Position numbers and translations under genes: made by a program | NCBI GenBank assembly: GCA_963753105.1 | Contig: CAVWBD010000002.1 | Coordinates: forward strand, 186,001 to 250,000 | Origin: SZUA-36 sp963753105 | Lineage (GTDB): Bacteria; Pseudomonadota; Gammaproteobacteria; Xanthomonadales; SZUA-36 | Direction: 5' to 3' | DNA: 64,000 nt | Shown: in pieces, positions 1 to 11,430 of the stretch | How the letters are laid out: every line of letters starts with the position of its first letter | How positions within the stretch are numbered: position 1 is the stretch's first letter | The notes under the pieces: model-generated | The model's database searches: none | Told to the model about the DNA's origin: nothing | What the model saw: the letters and a program-made list of their open reading frames with translations, nothing else

Positions 1-561
1 AATATTCCGATGCCGCCGATGGTCAATAATCTGCTGGGCCTGCGTGTCCGGATGGACGACCTCGACCCGCATGGGGATATCCCGAAGGGTGAGGGTGTAC
101 TCGCCCTGTACGTGGACAAGCCGGAAATGTTCGTCGGTATGGCCAGCATGATGGTGCCGGGTTTTGACACCCTGGATCTTGCCAACCAGTCTGAACCCGT
201 CAGAATCCCACCCGAGATGTTGCCCATGCCGGACATTGAGCTATACGCGCTAATGGGAGAGCAGACCATCGGAATCTCCATCGGTGAGAACTACGCCACC
301 GAACTTGACCAGTTCCTCGATACAAAACCCCAGGAAAACGGTACGTTCTTCTCCGTCTCCTATGACATGGCCAGGCAAATGGAACTCCAGGCAGCCTTGT
401 CAAAGAAGTACGATTTCGATGTTGACCACCACAGATCACAGGCACATGAGTTTTCAGAGGCGTTCAAGGATTCGTATACCGCCATGCTGGGCCGTTCCCG
501 CATGGATATGCGATTCACCGCTGACGGTTTGACGATAGACAGCAAATTAAGTTTCAAGTAA
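1..561 (+). CDS. C-terminal part of an unrecognised protein (5' end outside window)
   Basis: The frame is open from the first base of the window to a TAA at 559-561, so this is the 3' end of a longer gene; the internal ATG codons need not be starts. The visible ~186 residues are acidic and methionine-rich, with no membrane segment or motif I recognise. They end in an alternating polar/hydrophobic stretch (MDMRFTADGLTIDSKLSFK) typical of a beta-rich exported protein. A strong hairpin terminator follows 20 bases later, so it is the last gene of its transcript. I assign no function. Confidence 0.6.
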   Translation, partial: NIPMPPMVNNLLGLRVRMDDLDPHGDIPKGEGVLALYVDKPEMFVGMASMMVPGFDTLDLANQSEPVRIPPEMLPMPDIELYALMGEQTIGISIGENYATELDQFLDTKPQENGTFFSVSYDMARQMELQAALSKKYDFDVDHHRSQAHEFSEAFKDSYTAMLGRSRMDMRFTADGLTIDSKLSFK

Positions 562-580
562 GCGTTGATCGCCACCATTG

Positions 581-608
581 AAAAAGGGCCGCATCGCGGC
601 CCTTTTTT
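581..608. terminator. Rho-independent terminator after the first gene
   Basis: A-rich arm, GGGCCGC / GCGGCCC stem with an ATC loop, then a run of six T. The flanking A and T tracts extend the stem, so it could work in both directions. It lies 20 bases after the stop at 561. Confidence 0.9.
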
Positions 609-784
609 AGTGCCTGGCTGTACCGGACATTCCTTCCTGAAACCGTGAGGCCACTCCTTCGCATCCATGTGCCCGCGGCATACCATTCATGGACCAGGCC
701 AGCCTCTCGAACAGCTATGATGGTCTCACCTTCTCTTGAACATAAGTAGCACCTCGCCTGGAATCTGCAGCAATTTATTGCCCG

Positions 785-1071
785 ATGGTTTACCGATGTG
801 TGCTCCCGGCCCCGCAGCCCTCGGCAACTGCTCCTGCGTTGCTCTCGACAATTGCTCCTGCATTGTTCTACCTTCGCCCATCCTCGGGCTCGTACCTCCT
901 ACATCCCTGTAGTCGTTCGGGCTACCCTCTCCTTCGAGCCGTCTTAACGGGGCCGGCCTTACAGGACGTCCTGTCCTGGGCGGCCTGAAATGTGCATCCC
1001 GCACATTTCTCCCCTGACGACACTCAGGATTCGGTGCTCAGAAGTCGCCCACACCGGCAAACAACCGGGCT
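785..1071 (+). repeat. Dispersed repeat family A, copy 1
   Basis: Matches the reverse complement of 26033-26233 at most positions, from the GGCTCCCGGCCCCGCAGCCC-like start to the CGGCAAACAACCGGGC end. This copy carries ~85 extra bases (about 833-917). It contains two perfect inverted repeats: ACAGGACGTCCTGT (961-974), and AAATGTGC / GCACATTT around ATCCC (988-1008). The second is conserved in the other copy, so the fold rather than a protein seems to be maintained. Confidence 0.75.
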
Positions 1072-1075
1072 CTTA

Positions 1076-1107
1076 TGTAGGAGGGAGCAGCTTTGCTGCT
1101 CGCGATT
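1076..1107 (+). repeat. REP-like palindromic element
   Basis: TGTAGGAG followed by an AGCAGC / GCTGCT hairpin and CGCGATT. This is the layout of the GTAGGAGC..GCTTGC..GCGAT REP elements known from Pseudomonas and relatives, which depend on RAYT (TnpA-REP) transposases. A second, inverted element is at 26245-26269. No RAYT gene is in the window. Confidence 0.7.
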
Positions 1108-1220
1108 AAAGGTCAATTGGTTTGCTAAAGCTGCCCATGAAGCTGTGCCGGGGTGTTCCTTACCCGGGACCGTAATTCGTCGGGATAGGAATTCCGACTG
1201 GTGCAATATGCGGGCTCAAG

Positions 1221-1244
1221 CGTGTCCCCGGAAGGAATACCCGG
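1221..1244 (+). repeat. Short dispersed motif (GTGTCCCGGAAGGAATACCCG type)
   Basis: One of several copies of a ~22-bp motif. Close copies lie on the opposite strand at 25739-25763 and 25879-25901 and on the same strand at 26271-26290; a partial one is at 39678-39690. All are extragenic. Just upstream, 1191-1217 carries a solo copy of the terminal repeat seen at the ends of 20903-21152 and 34303-34561. Confidence 0.65.
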
Positions 1245-1353
1245 CGCAGCCAAGGAGATACCCTGATTTTCTGAGTTGGATATGCTGGCGTCCCCATCGT
1301 GATCGTCCCTGCGCGATGCGACACGTGGGATTTTTGGTGTTGAGAAGCGGTGG

Positions 1354-2127
1354 CTAATACCGGAAGTGCTTTATTTTTTCGCCCTTTAGGCCCAGTTCCG
1401 TCATCGCCTCGATACCGATCCGCAAGTGCAGGTCCGCCCAGTCGGCCGTTACCTTCTTGTCCGACTCCTCGGTCTTGACACCATCGGGTGTGACCGGCAC
1501 ATCTGACACCAGCAACAATGCGCCGTGGGCGATTGCATTTGCGTGTCCCACGATAAACAGCGTGGCCGTTTCCATATCGATGCCGATGCAGGTCATTTCC
1601 GCCAGGCGCTTGTGGAACGCCTCGTCGTGCTCCCATACCCGCCGGTTGGTGGTGTAAACCACACCGGTCCGGTAATCGACACCGTGCTCCAATATCTTGT
1701 CCGACACGAACTTGTGCAGTTTGAAGGAAGGCAAGGCCGGCACCTCGGGCGGGAAATAGTCATCGCTGGTGCCTTCCCCGCGTATGGCCGCAATCGGCAG
1801 GATAAAATGACCGATTTCGGTGGATTTCTTCAGACCACCGCACTTGCCCAGGAACAGGACCCCTTCCGGCTTCACGGCCGCCAGCAGATCCATGATGGTC
1901 GCCGCATTGCTGGAACCGATCCCGTAGTTGATGATGGTCAAACCTTCGGCGTTGGATGCCGCCTGCATCGCGCGGTCTTCCCCATAAATTTTGCAATCGA
2001 AGATCTCCGCGAAGCGCCTGACATAATTGCTGAAATTCGTGACCAGGATATAGTTTCCGAATTCCTCCAAGGGCATTCCGGTGTAACGTGGCAGCCAGTT
2101 ACGGGTGATCTGGTCTTTTGTCAGCAT
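1354..2127 (-). CDS. amn: AMP nucleosidase (short form)
   Basis: Hydrolyses AMP to adenine and ribose 5-phosphate in purine salvage; cytoplasmic. The ~257-residue protein is a nucleoside phosphorylase-fold enzyme. It has the glycine-rich FLGKCGGLKKSTEIGHFILP segment and the IGIDMETATLF region, where the conserved Glu contacts ribose. It corresponds to the short AMP nucleosidases, not the ~480-residue E. coli Amn. I use the ATG at 2125-2127, preceded by GGAAG, because the longer open frame would run back into hda. It lies 4 bases after hda and is probably co-transcribed with it. Confidence 0.82.
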   Translation of the reverse strand: MLTKDQITRNWLPRYTGMPLEEFGNYILVTNFSNYVRRFAEIFDCKIYGEDRAMQAASNAEGLTIINYGIGSSNAATIMDLLAAVKPEGVLFLGKCGGLKKSTEIGHFILPIAAIRGEGTSDDYFPPEVPALPSFKLHKFVSDKILEHGVDYRTGVVYTTNRRVWEHDEAFHKRLAEMTCIGIDMETATLFIVGHANAIAHGALLLVSDVPVTPDGVKTEESDKKVTADWADLHLRIGIEAMTELGLKGEKIKHFRY

Positions 2128-2131
2128 AGTT

Positions 2132-2845
2132 TTACTTCCTTTCCTGGGACGCCGCCTGTAGCACTTCGCGTACAAGCGGAATGGTAATTCTTCGTTTGTT
2201 GGTCAACGCGACCTGGTGCAGTTTCTCCACCGTCTGGATCAGCGAGGACATACTCCGTTCATGGCGCTTCAGCAAGTATTGCTGAACCTCGTCGGACAGG
2301 CCCAGGCCGAGCGCATCACTGTGCCTTGCTATCACCTCCAGCTTGTCTTCATCAGCCAGGGGTTTCAAAGGCAGACGCAAGCCCCAGGCCAGCCGGGACG
2401 CCAGGTCCGGCAAGTCGAGGTCCAGGGCTGATAATTGCTTGCAGCTGCTTACCAACAAACGGCCATTGGCCTTCCTGATGCGGTTGAAACAGTGAAACAG
2501 GGCTTCTTCCCAGACCCGGTCGCCGGCAATGACGTGCAGGTCATCCACGCAGACCAAATCCAGGTCTTCAAGGCCTTCCAGGGATGCCACCGCGTTGCGT
2601 GGCAGGCGTTTCAGGGCCAGGTAAAATGCCCGCCCCTGCCGTTGCCGGGTCTCCAGGCACAAGGCGTTCAACAGGTACGTCTTGCCGCTGCCCTCTTCCC
2701 CATGCAGGAATACATGCGAGCCGGGCTCATCCAGCATCTGTCTCAGTGCTTCGATAACAGCCGTGTTCGGGCCAACAACAAAATCCTCGAGCCGGCTGTC
2801 ACGACGGGGTGCCAGGGGTAAGGGAATTTGCGGGGAAAATAACAT
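2132..2845 (-). CDS. hda: DnaA regulatory inactivator Hda
   Basis: AAA+ DnaA-homologue that, with the DNA-loaded sliding clamp, stimulates hydrolysis of DnaA-ATP and so prevents re-initiation of replication. 237 residues, the usual Hda length. The N-terminal QIPLPLAPR segment resembles a clamp-binding motif, the Walker A is GEEGSGKT (~50-57), the Walker B LVCVDDLH (~96-103), and an arginine-containing AAA+ lid follows. There is no DnaA DNA-binding domain IV. It lies just downstream of the DUF2066 gene on the same strand, as in Pseudomonas. Confidence 0.92.
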   Translation of the reverse strand: MLFSPQIPLPLAPRRDSRLEDFVVGPNTAVIEALRQMLDEPGSHVFLHGEEGSGKTYLLNALCLETRQRQGRAFYLALKRLPRNAVASLEGLEDLDLVCVDDLHVIAGDRVWEEALFHCFNRIRKANGRLLVSSCKQLSALDLDLPDLASRLAWGLRLPLKPLADEDKLEVIARHSDALGLGLSDEVQQYLLKRHERSMSSLIQTVEKLHQVALTNKRRITIPLVREVLQAASQERK

Positions 2846-2861
2846 GCTCTTTTAGAGCCTC

Positions 2862-3905
2862 CTAATCGCGTCCGTAGTGTAAAAACTCGTAATCGTATTC
2901 ACTTTCGGCGCCCGTTGGCAACAGCACCGTGCCGCGGTTGAGCGCCTCGGCGAGGTGCTCGCCTGATGCATTGAGTTGCAGACGAAAATGTACCCGGCCG
3001 GGTTCTGCACCCAGCACATCCACCTCGTTGACCAGGCTCAGGCCCTGCAAATAACCGAGACAGGCAGTGTAATCCTCTGCACTTTTCAGGCCACCGATGG
3101 TCATATCCGTTACCCACAAACCCTGTTCGGACGCAGCAATCGCATTGGCCGCAGCAATCTGGTCAGCCATCTGGTGGACACCCTGGGCCAGTGCAAACAT
3201 CAGTTCCTGGTCGCTGCTGCGCCAGGCCCAGTGCTGCCCGTCACTGGCGACATTCCAGCCCAAGGTCCACATCGGCCCTTCACGCCTGATGGCGATGGTC
3301 GCCACGCCGTCTGCCGGCGCCCCGCGCTCCACCAGGTAATCGGTAAAACCACCCCAGACCAGGCTTATATCAACCAGCTGCCGTTCCTCCTCGTCCAGTT
3401 CAGGCCAGCTTATCGGCAAGCCTCTCATCGACGCGATGTCCTCCATCGACTCCCAGGCATAGTTATACTCAAGTGGTTTGAGTTCCCGCTTGGCGCCATC
3501 ATCAATAACTGCCCATATTTGCACGGCCGGTCTTTCCTGCTGCCAACGCGGCAAACCGGACTGCTGGATGATGCGGTCTACTTCCGGTGGCATGAATTGT
3601 ATGACCAGCCGCATTTCACGGTTAATGTCACCATCCGGGTCCGTGCGTTCGGTATTCTTGTAGCGGAAGGAAAGCATCAATTTATCGGCATTTGTCAACG
3701 CATCATCCAGCGACTGCGAGACAGGCATCTCACGCTTACCGCTGACTTTCTGCAACACCTGGATCAACGCCGCCGGGATTGCCTCGAGCCGGTCGGCTTC
3801 ACCCTGGCTGGCAACGGCCACTTCGCCGGAATACAAATCAACATCCGCCACGACACCAGCAAGGGGTAGATGCAACAGAACAATAATCAGCAGTAGTTTT
3901 TTCAC
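2862..3905 (-). CDS. DUF2066 family exported protein
   Basis: Function not established; conserved in gammaproteobacteria between hda and purM. I prefer the GTG at 3903-3905 because it gives a clean signal peptide: KK, a long hydrophobic core and cleavage near AGVVA-DV. The open frame continues upstream and an ATG at 3935 is an alternative. The mature ~327 residues begin DVDLYSGEVAV, with a TERTDPDGDINREMRLVIQF strand-rich region. Divergent from purM across a ~139-base promoter region and followed by hda after 16 bases. Confidence 0.75.
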   Translation of the reverse strand: MKKLLLIIVLLHLPLAGVVADVDLYSGEVAVASQGEADRLEAIPAALIQVLQKVSGKREMPVSQSLDDALTNADKLMLSFRYKNTERTDPDGDINREMRLVIQFMPPEVDRIIQQSGLPRWQQERPAVQIWAVIDDGAKRELKPLEYNYAWESMEDIASMRGLPISWPELDEEERQLVDISLVWGGFTDYLVERGAPADGVATIAIRREGPMWTLGWNVASDGQHWAWRSSDQELMFALAQGVHQMADQIAAANAIAASEQGLWVTDMTIGGLKSAEDYTACLGYLQGLSLVNEVDVLGAEPGRVHFRLQLNASGEHLAEALNRGTVLLPTGAESEYDYEFLHYGRD

Positions 3906-4044
3906 CTGTACTACCTGGGGCTGGTGGCCTGGCATGTGTTTACCTTGGGCTTGGTAGCCCAAATAAAAATTGGGAAATTCCGAGTCCTAATACGATACCA
4001 TAGGCGACCATTGACAGCATGAGCAAACGGACCCCGTATTGAAC

Positions 4045-6540
<2,496 letters not shown>

Positions 6541-6583
6541 CGATATAAACGTCAGTTTGTCTACACCGGTTTCGCAGGCATAC

Positions 6584-6618
6584 AAAAAACCCCCATCGCT
6601 GACGCTTTGGGGGTTTTT
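6584..6618. terminator. Bidirectional terminator between the pur genes and pntB
   Basis: AAAAACCCCC arm, a ~13-base loop, then GGGGGTTTTT. The symmetric A and T tracts allow it to stop both the rightward pur transcript and the leftward pntAB transcript, which converge here. Confidence 0.85.
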
Positions 6619-6639
6619 GTGTTACAGGTCTAAAGCTGT

Positions 6640-8043
6640 TTAAAGTGCTTTGAACACCTTGTCCAGCGTATCACCCGCATCACCGAACAACATACGCGTG
6701 TTGTCCAGGAAGAACAGCGGATTCTGTACACCGGCATAACCGGTGGCCATGCTGCGTTTGAGTACGATGGAAACTTCACCCTTCCAGCACTCGAGCACCG
6801 GCATGCCGCCAATCGGCCCGTCAGGGTCGGTCAAAGCCGAAGGATTGACGATGTCATTCGCGCCAATGACGACCGAGACATCAACTTTCGGAAAGTCGTC
6901 GTTGATTTCGTCCATTTCGAAGACGATATCGTAAGGCACCTTGGCCTCGGCCAGCAGCACGTTCATGTGACCCGGCATACGCCCGGCAACCGGGTGAATA
7001 CCGAAACGAACGTTGACACCCTTGTCCCGCAGCGTTTTCGTGATTTCAAACACGATATGCTGGGCCTGGGCGACTGCCATGCCATAACCCGGGATGATCA
7101 TCACTTCCTTGGCGTTGGCAAGTAATGCTGCCGTTTCTTCAGCTTCGATAGGAACAACCTCTCCCTGGTCTTCACCGGCTCCGGCGGCAGGTGTACCGCC
7201 ACCTGTGCCGAATCCGCCAGCGATCACGGCCAGGAACTTGCGGTTCATCGCCCGGCACATGATGTAGCTGAGGATGGCGCCAGAAGAGCCAACCAGTGCA
7301 CCGGTCACGATCAACAGGTCGTTACCCAGCATGAAGCCGGTGGCCGAAGCCGCCCAACCGGAATAGCTGTTGAGCATCGAAACCACGACCGGCATATCAG
7401 CACCACCGATGGCCATCACCATGTGGATACCAAACAGCAGGGCAATAACCGTCATGATGATAAGTGGCTGCATGCCGCCGCCAGCTGCGGACTGCAAGAC
7501 AAACTGGTATGCAAACCAGATCGCAGCGATCAGCAGGGCGAGGTTTAAATAATGCCTTCCCGGCAATGTCAAAGGTGAGCCGCTCATACGTCCTGACAGC
7601 TTGCCAAACGCGATCACGGAGCCGGAGAAGGTCACCGCACCGATCAGGATACCAATATAGGTTTCGATATCGTGAATGGTCAGCTCAATCCCCACGTAAT
7701 GTGTGAGCCGGCCCGGATCCATAAAGTTGGCGAATCCAACAGCCACGGCGGCAATACCAACCAGGCTATGCAGGATTGCGACGAGTTCCGGCATCTGGGT
7801 CATCTTCACGCGTTTCGCAGCGATGAGACCGACGGTGCCACCAAGCAACAGCGCAATGATCAACTCAACGTAGGCGCGCTCGACGATACCCAGGATGGTA
7901 GCCAGCAAGGCAATCGTCATACCGATGATGCCGTACCAGTTACCCTTACGGGCGGTCTCCTGGTTGGAAAGTCCACCGAGAGCGAGGATGAAAAGGATGG
8001 TCGCAATGATGTACGACACAGTAATAATTCCAGTGTTCAACAT
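6640..8043 (-). CDS. pntB: NAD(P) transhydrogenase subunit beta
   Basis: Membrane and NADP(H)-binding subunit of the proton-translocating transhydrogenase, which uses proton-motive force to reduce NADP+ with NADH. 467 residues. The first ~270 form about nine membrane helices; the rest is the cytoplasmic dIII domain with GYGMAVAQAQ, GIHPVAGRMPGHMNVLL and GANDIVNPSA around bound NADP. The start is the ATG at 8041-8043 with AAGGAG six bases upstream, 10 bases after pntA. The open frame extends further upstream but would overlap pntA. Confidence 0.93.
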   Translation of the reverse strand: MLNTGIITVSYIIATILFILALGGLSNQETARKGNWYGIIGMTIALLATILGIVERAYVELIIALLLGGTVGLIAAKRVKMTQMPELVAILHSLVGIAAVAVGFANFMDPGRLTHYVGIELTIHDIETYIGILIGAVTFSGSVIAFGKLSGRMSGSPLTLPGRHYLNLALLIAAIWFAYQFVLQSAAGGGMQPLIIMTVIALLFGIHMVMAIGGADMPVVVSMLNSYSGWAASATGFMLGNDLLIVTGALVGSSGAILSYIMCRAMNRKFLAVIAGGFGTGGGTPAAGAGEDQGEVVPIEAEETAALLANAKEVMIIPGYGMAVAQAQHIVFEITKTLRDKGVNVRFGIHPVAGRMPGHMNVLLAEAKVPYDIVFEMDEINDDFPKVDVSVVIGANDIVNPSALTDPDGPIGGMPVLECWKGEVSIVLKRSMATGYAGVQNPLFFLDNTRMLFGDAGDTLDKVFKAL

Positions 8044-8053
8044 GACGATCTCC

Positions 8054-9586
8054 TTACTTCCTGAACATTTCAAGCATGCGGCGAGTAACGGCAAAACCAC
8101 CGAAGATATTCACGGAGGTTACTGCCACGGTCGCGACGGCGATCCACTTGATCAACTCGGTTTCCGAACTGATCTGCAACAAGGCACCAATAACAATGAT
8201 GCTTGATATCGCGTTGGTTACACTCATCAACGGCGTATGCAGTGCCGCGGTAACGTTCCAGATCACCATGTAGCCAACGAAGCAGGCCAGAACAAATACG
8301 GTGAAGTGCGCCATGAAAGACACCGGTGCAACTGCACCCAGTCCCAGCAGCGCCAGACCGGCGATCACCATGCCGATGATCGGGCCGGCAACGGATTTCT
8401 TCTTCTCTTTTGCGACCACCGGAACAGGAGCCGGCTTCGGCTTGGGTGGTGCTGCAGAGAGTTTCGGCGCTGGTGGTGGCCAGGTGGTCTCACCATCCTT
8501 GCACACGGTTGCGCCACGGAATACTTCGTCTTCCATGTCAACATTGATCTGGCCGTCTTTCTCCGGGGTCAGGTCGGTCAACAGGTGACGCAGGTTGGTG
8601 GCGTACAACTGGCTGGATTGCGCAGCCAACCGGCTGGGCATATCGGTGTAGCCGATAAGGGTCACACCGTGGTGTACAACCACCTCGCCAGGCTCGGTCA
8701 GTTCACAGTTTCCACCCTGCTCGGCCGCCAGGTCGACGATCACGCTGCCGTCCTTCATGGATTCGACCATCTCGGCCGTCCATAGCTTCGGCGCCGGCCG
8801 TCCCGGAATCAGGGCAGTCGTAATCACGATGTCGATTTCTTTTGCCTGCTCGGCAAACAGGGCCATCTCGGCCGCGATGAACTCATCGCTCATGACCTTG
8901 GCATAACCGCCTTCACCGGTGCCGTCTTCGTCTTCGAAGTCCAGCATCAGGAACTCGGCGTCCATGCTCTCGATCTGTTCCTTGACCTCGGGGCGTGTAT
9001 CAAAAGAACGGACGATAGCGCCCATGCTCTTGGCTGCGCCAATGGCGGCCAGACCGGCAACGCCGGCACCGATCACCAGCACCTTGGCAGGCATGACCTT
9101 GCCGGCAGCCGTGATCTGGCCAGTGAAAAAGCGCCCGAAGTGCTGGGCGGCTTCGACAACGGCGCGATAGCCCGCGATGTTCGCCATTGAACTCAATGCA
9201 TCCACTTTCTGTGCACGCGAGATACGTGGAACGCTGTCCATGGCCATGGCGGTAACGCCACGCTCGGTCAGTTTCTGGAGCATTTCGGGGTTCTGTGCAG
9301 GCCACAGGAAAGAAATCAGTGTCTGGCCGGACTTCAGCCGGTCAGCCTCATCATCTTCCGGGCCACGTACTTTCAGAATGATATCGGAATTACTCCAGAT
9401 ACCATCCGTCGTGTCGACGGAACAGCCAACTGCTTCATAACTGGCATCAGAAAAATTGGCAGCGGCGCCAGCATCGGACTCCACTGCTACATCAAACCCC
9501 AATTTCATTAACTGGGAGGCCACATCTGGGGTCGTGGCTACGCGCTTCTCGCCTGCGTATCGCTCCCGCGGTACACCGATTCTCAT
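8054..9586 (-). CDS. pntA: NAD(P) transhydrogenase subunit alpha
   Basis: NAD(H)-binding subunit of the proton-translocating transhydrogenase. At 510 residues it is the undivided E. coli-type alpha subunit. Residues ~1-375 form the alanine dehydrogenase-like dI domain, with Rossmann loop VIGAGVAGLAAIGAAKSMGA (~171-190) and GYTDMPSRLA. A Pro/Ala/Lys-rich linker (~390-412) leads to four C-terminal membrane helices with HTPLMSVTNAISS. It is the first gene of the pntAB operon; its promoter should lie in 9587-9750. Confidence 0.94.
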   Translation of the reverse strand: MRIGVPRERYAGEKRVATTPDVASQLMKLGFDVAVESDAGAAANFSDASYEAVGCSVDTTDGIWSNSDIILKVRGPEDDEADRLKSGQTLISFLWPAQNPEMLQKLTERGVTAMAMDSVPRISRAQKVDALSSMANIAGYRAVVEAAQHFGRFFTGQITAAGKVMPAKVLVIGAGVAGLAAIGAAKSMGAIVRSFDTRPEVKEQIESMDAEFLMLDFEDEDGTGEGGYAKVMSDEFIAAEMALFAEQAKEIDIVITTALIPGRPAPKLWTAEMVESMKDGSVIVDLAAEQGGNCELTEPGEVVVHHGVTLIGYTDMPSRLAAQSSQLYATNLRHLLTDLTPEKDGQINVDMEDEVFRGATVCKDGETTWPPPAPKLSAAPPKPKPAPVPVVAKEKKKSVAGPIIGMVIAGLALLGLGAVAPVSFMAHFTVFVLACFVGYMVIWNVTAALHTPLMSVTNAISSIIVIGALLQISSETELIKWIAVATVAVTSVNIFGGFAVTRRMLEMFRK

Positions 9587-9749
9587 ATAAAAATCTCCGG
9601 TTGATTTGCCGTTTTAAGATTGGGTTACTTTTAACAAATAGTCTCTATCTCATGTACTTACCGGGCCTTCAATCACCCATTGCGCCGGCAAGCACGCCAA
9701 TTGGGGGCAGAGTATACCCACAAATTCCGTTCGGACTACGACCTAGGTC

Positions 9750-9771
9750 AATTAAACCGCATTGTGCGGTC
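9750..9771 (-). terminator. Probable terminator of murA
   Basis: Just after the murA stop on the minus strand: ACCGCA, a CAA loop, TGCGGT, then TTTAATT. The stem is short and the T tract imperfect, so moderate confidence. Confidence 0.5.
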
Positions 9772-9774
9772 TTT

Positions 9775-11050
9775 TCAGCGCTGTTTTTCGGGAGATGCGA
9801 CCCTGCGGATACGTGCACCGAGCTGGCCGAGTTTCTCTTCGATAATTTCGTAGCCCCGGTCGATGTGATAGACACGGTCGACAATCGTGGTGCCGTTTGC
9901 GACCAGGCCCGCCAATACCAGGCCGGCCGAGGCGCGCAGGTCGGTTGCCATGATCGGTGCGCCGTTCAGTTCGCTCACACCCTTGATGATGGCGGTATTG
10001 CCCTTGACCGTGATGTCGGCGCCAAGGCGTTGCAGTTCCTGTACGTGCATGAAACGGTTTTCAAACACGGTCTCGGTAATGATCCCCGTGCCCTCGGCAA
10101 CAGTGTTCAGGGCTGTAAACTGTGCCTGCATGTCCGTGGCAAAACCAGGGTAAGGCGCGGTGGTGATATCCACTGACTTCGGCCGGCGGCCCTGCATGTC
10201 CAGGTCAATCCAGTCTTCACCGACCTCGATACACGCACCGGTCTCACGCAATTTCTCAATGACCGAGTCCAGGTCGTGGGGGCGCGTCCGGGTAACCCGG
10301 ACATGGCCGCGCGTGATAGCCCCGGCCACGAGGTAAGTTCCTGTCTCGATGCGGTCCGGTAGCACCGAGTACTCGGCGCCATGCAGGTTCTCGACACCCT
10401 CGATGGTCAGGGTATTGGTGCCCGCACCACTTATTTTTGCACCCATGGTGTTAAGGAAATTTGCCAGGTCGACTACTTCCGGTTCCTGGGCCGCATTTTC
10501 GATCACGCTGGTGCCGTCTGCCAGCACCGCCGCCATCATGATATTTTCCGTACCGGTCACGGTGACGGTATCAAATATGATATTGGCACCCTTGAGCCGG
10601 CTGGCGCTGGCCTCGATATTGCCATTGACCACGGAAACTTCCGCACCCAGGGCCTGCAGACCACGCAAATGAAGGTCTACCGGCCGGGAGCCGATCGCAC
10701 AGCCACCGGGCAGTGAGACCACCGCACGGCCATAACGCGCCACCAGTGGACCCAGTACCAGGATCGAGGCGCGCATGGTCTTGACCAGGTCGTATGGCGC
10801 CTCGTACTGGTGCATGCCACGTGGATCGATCTCGATACGCATGCCGTCATCCATCGCCAGGTCTGGCACCCATCCGGCCGAGCAATTCCATGGTCGTTGT
10901 GACATCCTGCAGGTGTGGCACATTGCTGATGTAGGAAGGTTCGTCACCGAGCAGGCTGGCGACCATGATCGGTAACACGGCATTCTTGGCGCCCGAGATC
11001 CAGACCTCGCCATCGAGCGGTACGCCACCAATAATCTGAATGCAATCCAT
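9775..11050 (-). CDS. murA: UDP-N-acetylglucosamine 1-carboxyvinyltransferase MurA (apparent frameshift)
   Basis: First committed step of peptidoglycan synthesis: transfers enolpyruvate from PEP to UDP-GlcNAc; target of fosfomycin. ATG at 11048-11050 (AGGA upstream). The N-terminal ISGAKNAVLPI and NVPHLQDV segments are in one frame; the rest is in another, including the LPGGCAIGSRPVDLH loop with catalytic Cys, EAAQ/ENAAQEPE-type and VEGTGIITETVFENRFMH motifs. Dropping one base near 10860-10866 restores MGADLAMDDGMRIEID and a ~424-residue full-length protein. MurA is essential and no second copy is visible, so I read the shift as a sequence error. ibaG lies directly upstream. Confidence 0.85.
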
Positions 11051-11075
11051 TATAAGTGTTCCTTCAGCGGGATAA

Positions 11076-11300
11076 TCACGACTCCGGCAACTCCGTGCGT
11101 AAACCAAGCGCGTGGATTTCATTGCCCATCAACTCACCCAACGTGGCGTACACCATACGGTGCCTGGCCAGTGTATTCTTACCCGCAAAGGAGGCACTGC
11201 GTACCACGGCTTCGAAGTGAACCCCGTCATCACCGCTGACCGCCACCTCCGCGTCCGGCAGACCATCACGTATCATTTGCGCTATTGTTTTGCTATCCAT
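11076..11300 (-). CDS. ibaG: BolA/IbaG family protein
   Basis: 74-residue BolA-fold protein. BolA proteins pair with monothiol glutaredoxins to handle [2Fe-2S] clusters; IbaG (YrbA) is the form encoded next to murA. The HFEAVVRSASFAGKNTLARHRMVYATLGELM core, with its invariant His, is intact. 25 bases separate it from murA, so the two are probably co-transcribed, as in E. coli. Confidence 0.88.
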   Translation of the reverse strand: MDSKTIAQMIRDGLPDAEVAVSGDDGVHFEAVVRSASFAGKNTLARHRMVYATLGELMGNEIHALGLRTELPES

Positions 11301-11430
11301 AAACTACCGTCCTTCGTCACCGGGCAATGCTGCACGTTATTGAATCACCGATCCGGGAAACCAACCAGGAAAAATGACCTGTTTGACCGACGGGACAAAC
11401 AGACTACACTATTCAGGAGCGGTTATAATA

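Larger units (their letters stand above)
612..1353. other. Gene-free repeat mosaic
   Basis: No credible gene: the open frames here are short, overlap on both strands and read through repeats. The stretch holds a segment shared with 25705-26377 in inverted orientation (785-1071), a REP-like hairpin (1076-1107), a motif resembling rc of 25948-25976 (1147-1172), a solo copy of the terminal repeat of the MITE-like element (1191-1217), and the GTGTCCCCGGAAGGAATACC motif (1221-1244). Around 741-770 it also resembles 25808-25830 (CTCACCTTCTCyTGAACATA). Confidence 0.75.

Noticed and set aside
785..1357. Open frames of 60-120 codons over the first repeat mosaic
   Set aside because: They overlap on both strands and run through dispersed repeats and palindromes, with no domain or ribosome binding site.
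4019..4042. Seven-codon frame ATGAGCAAACGG.. just before purM
   Set aside because: Too short to support as a leader peptide; no ribosome binding site and no attenuator-like hairpins seen.
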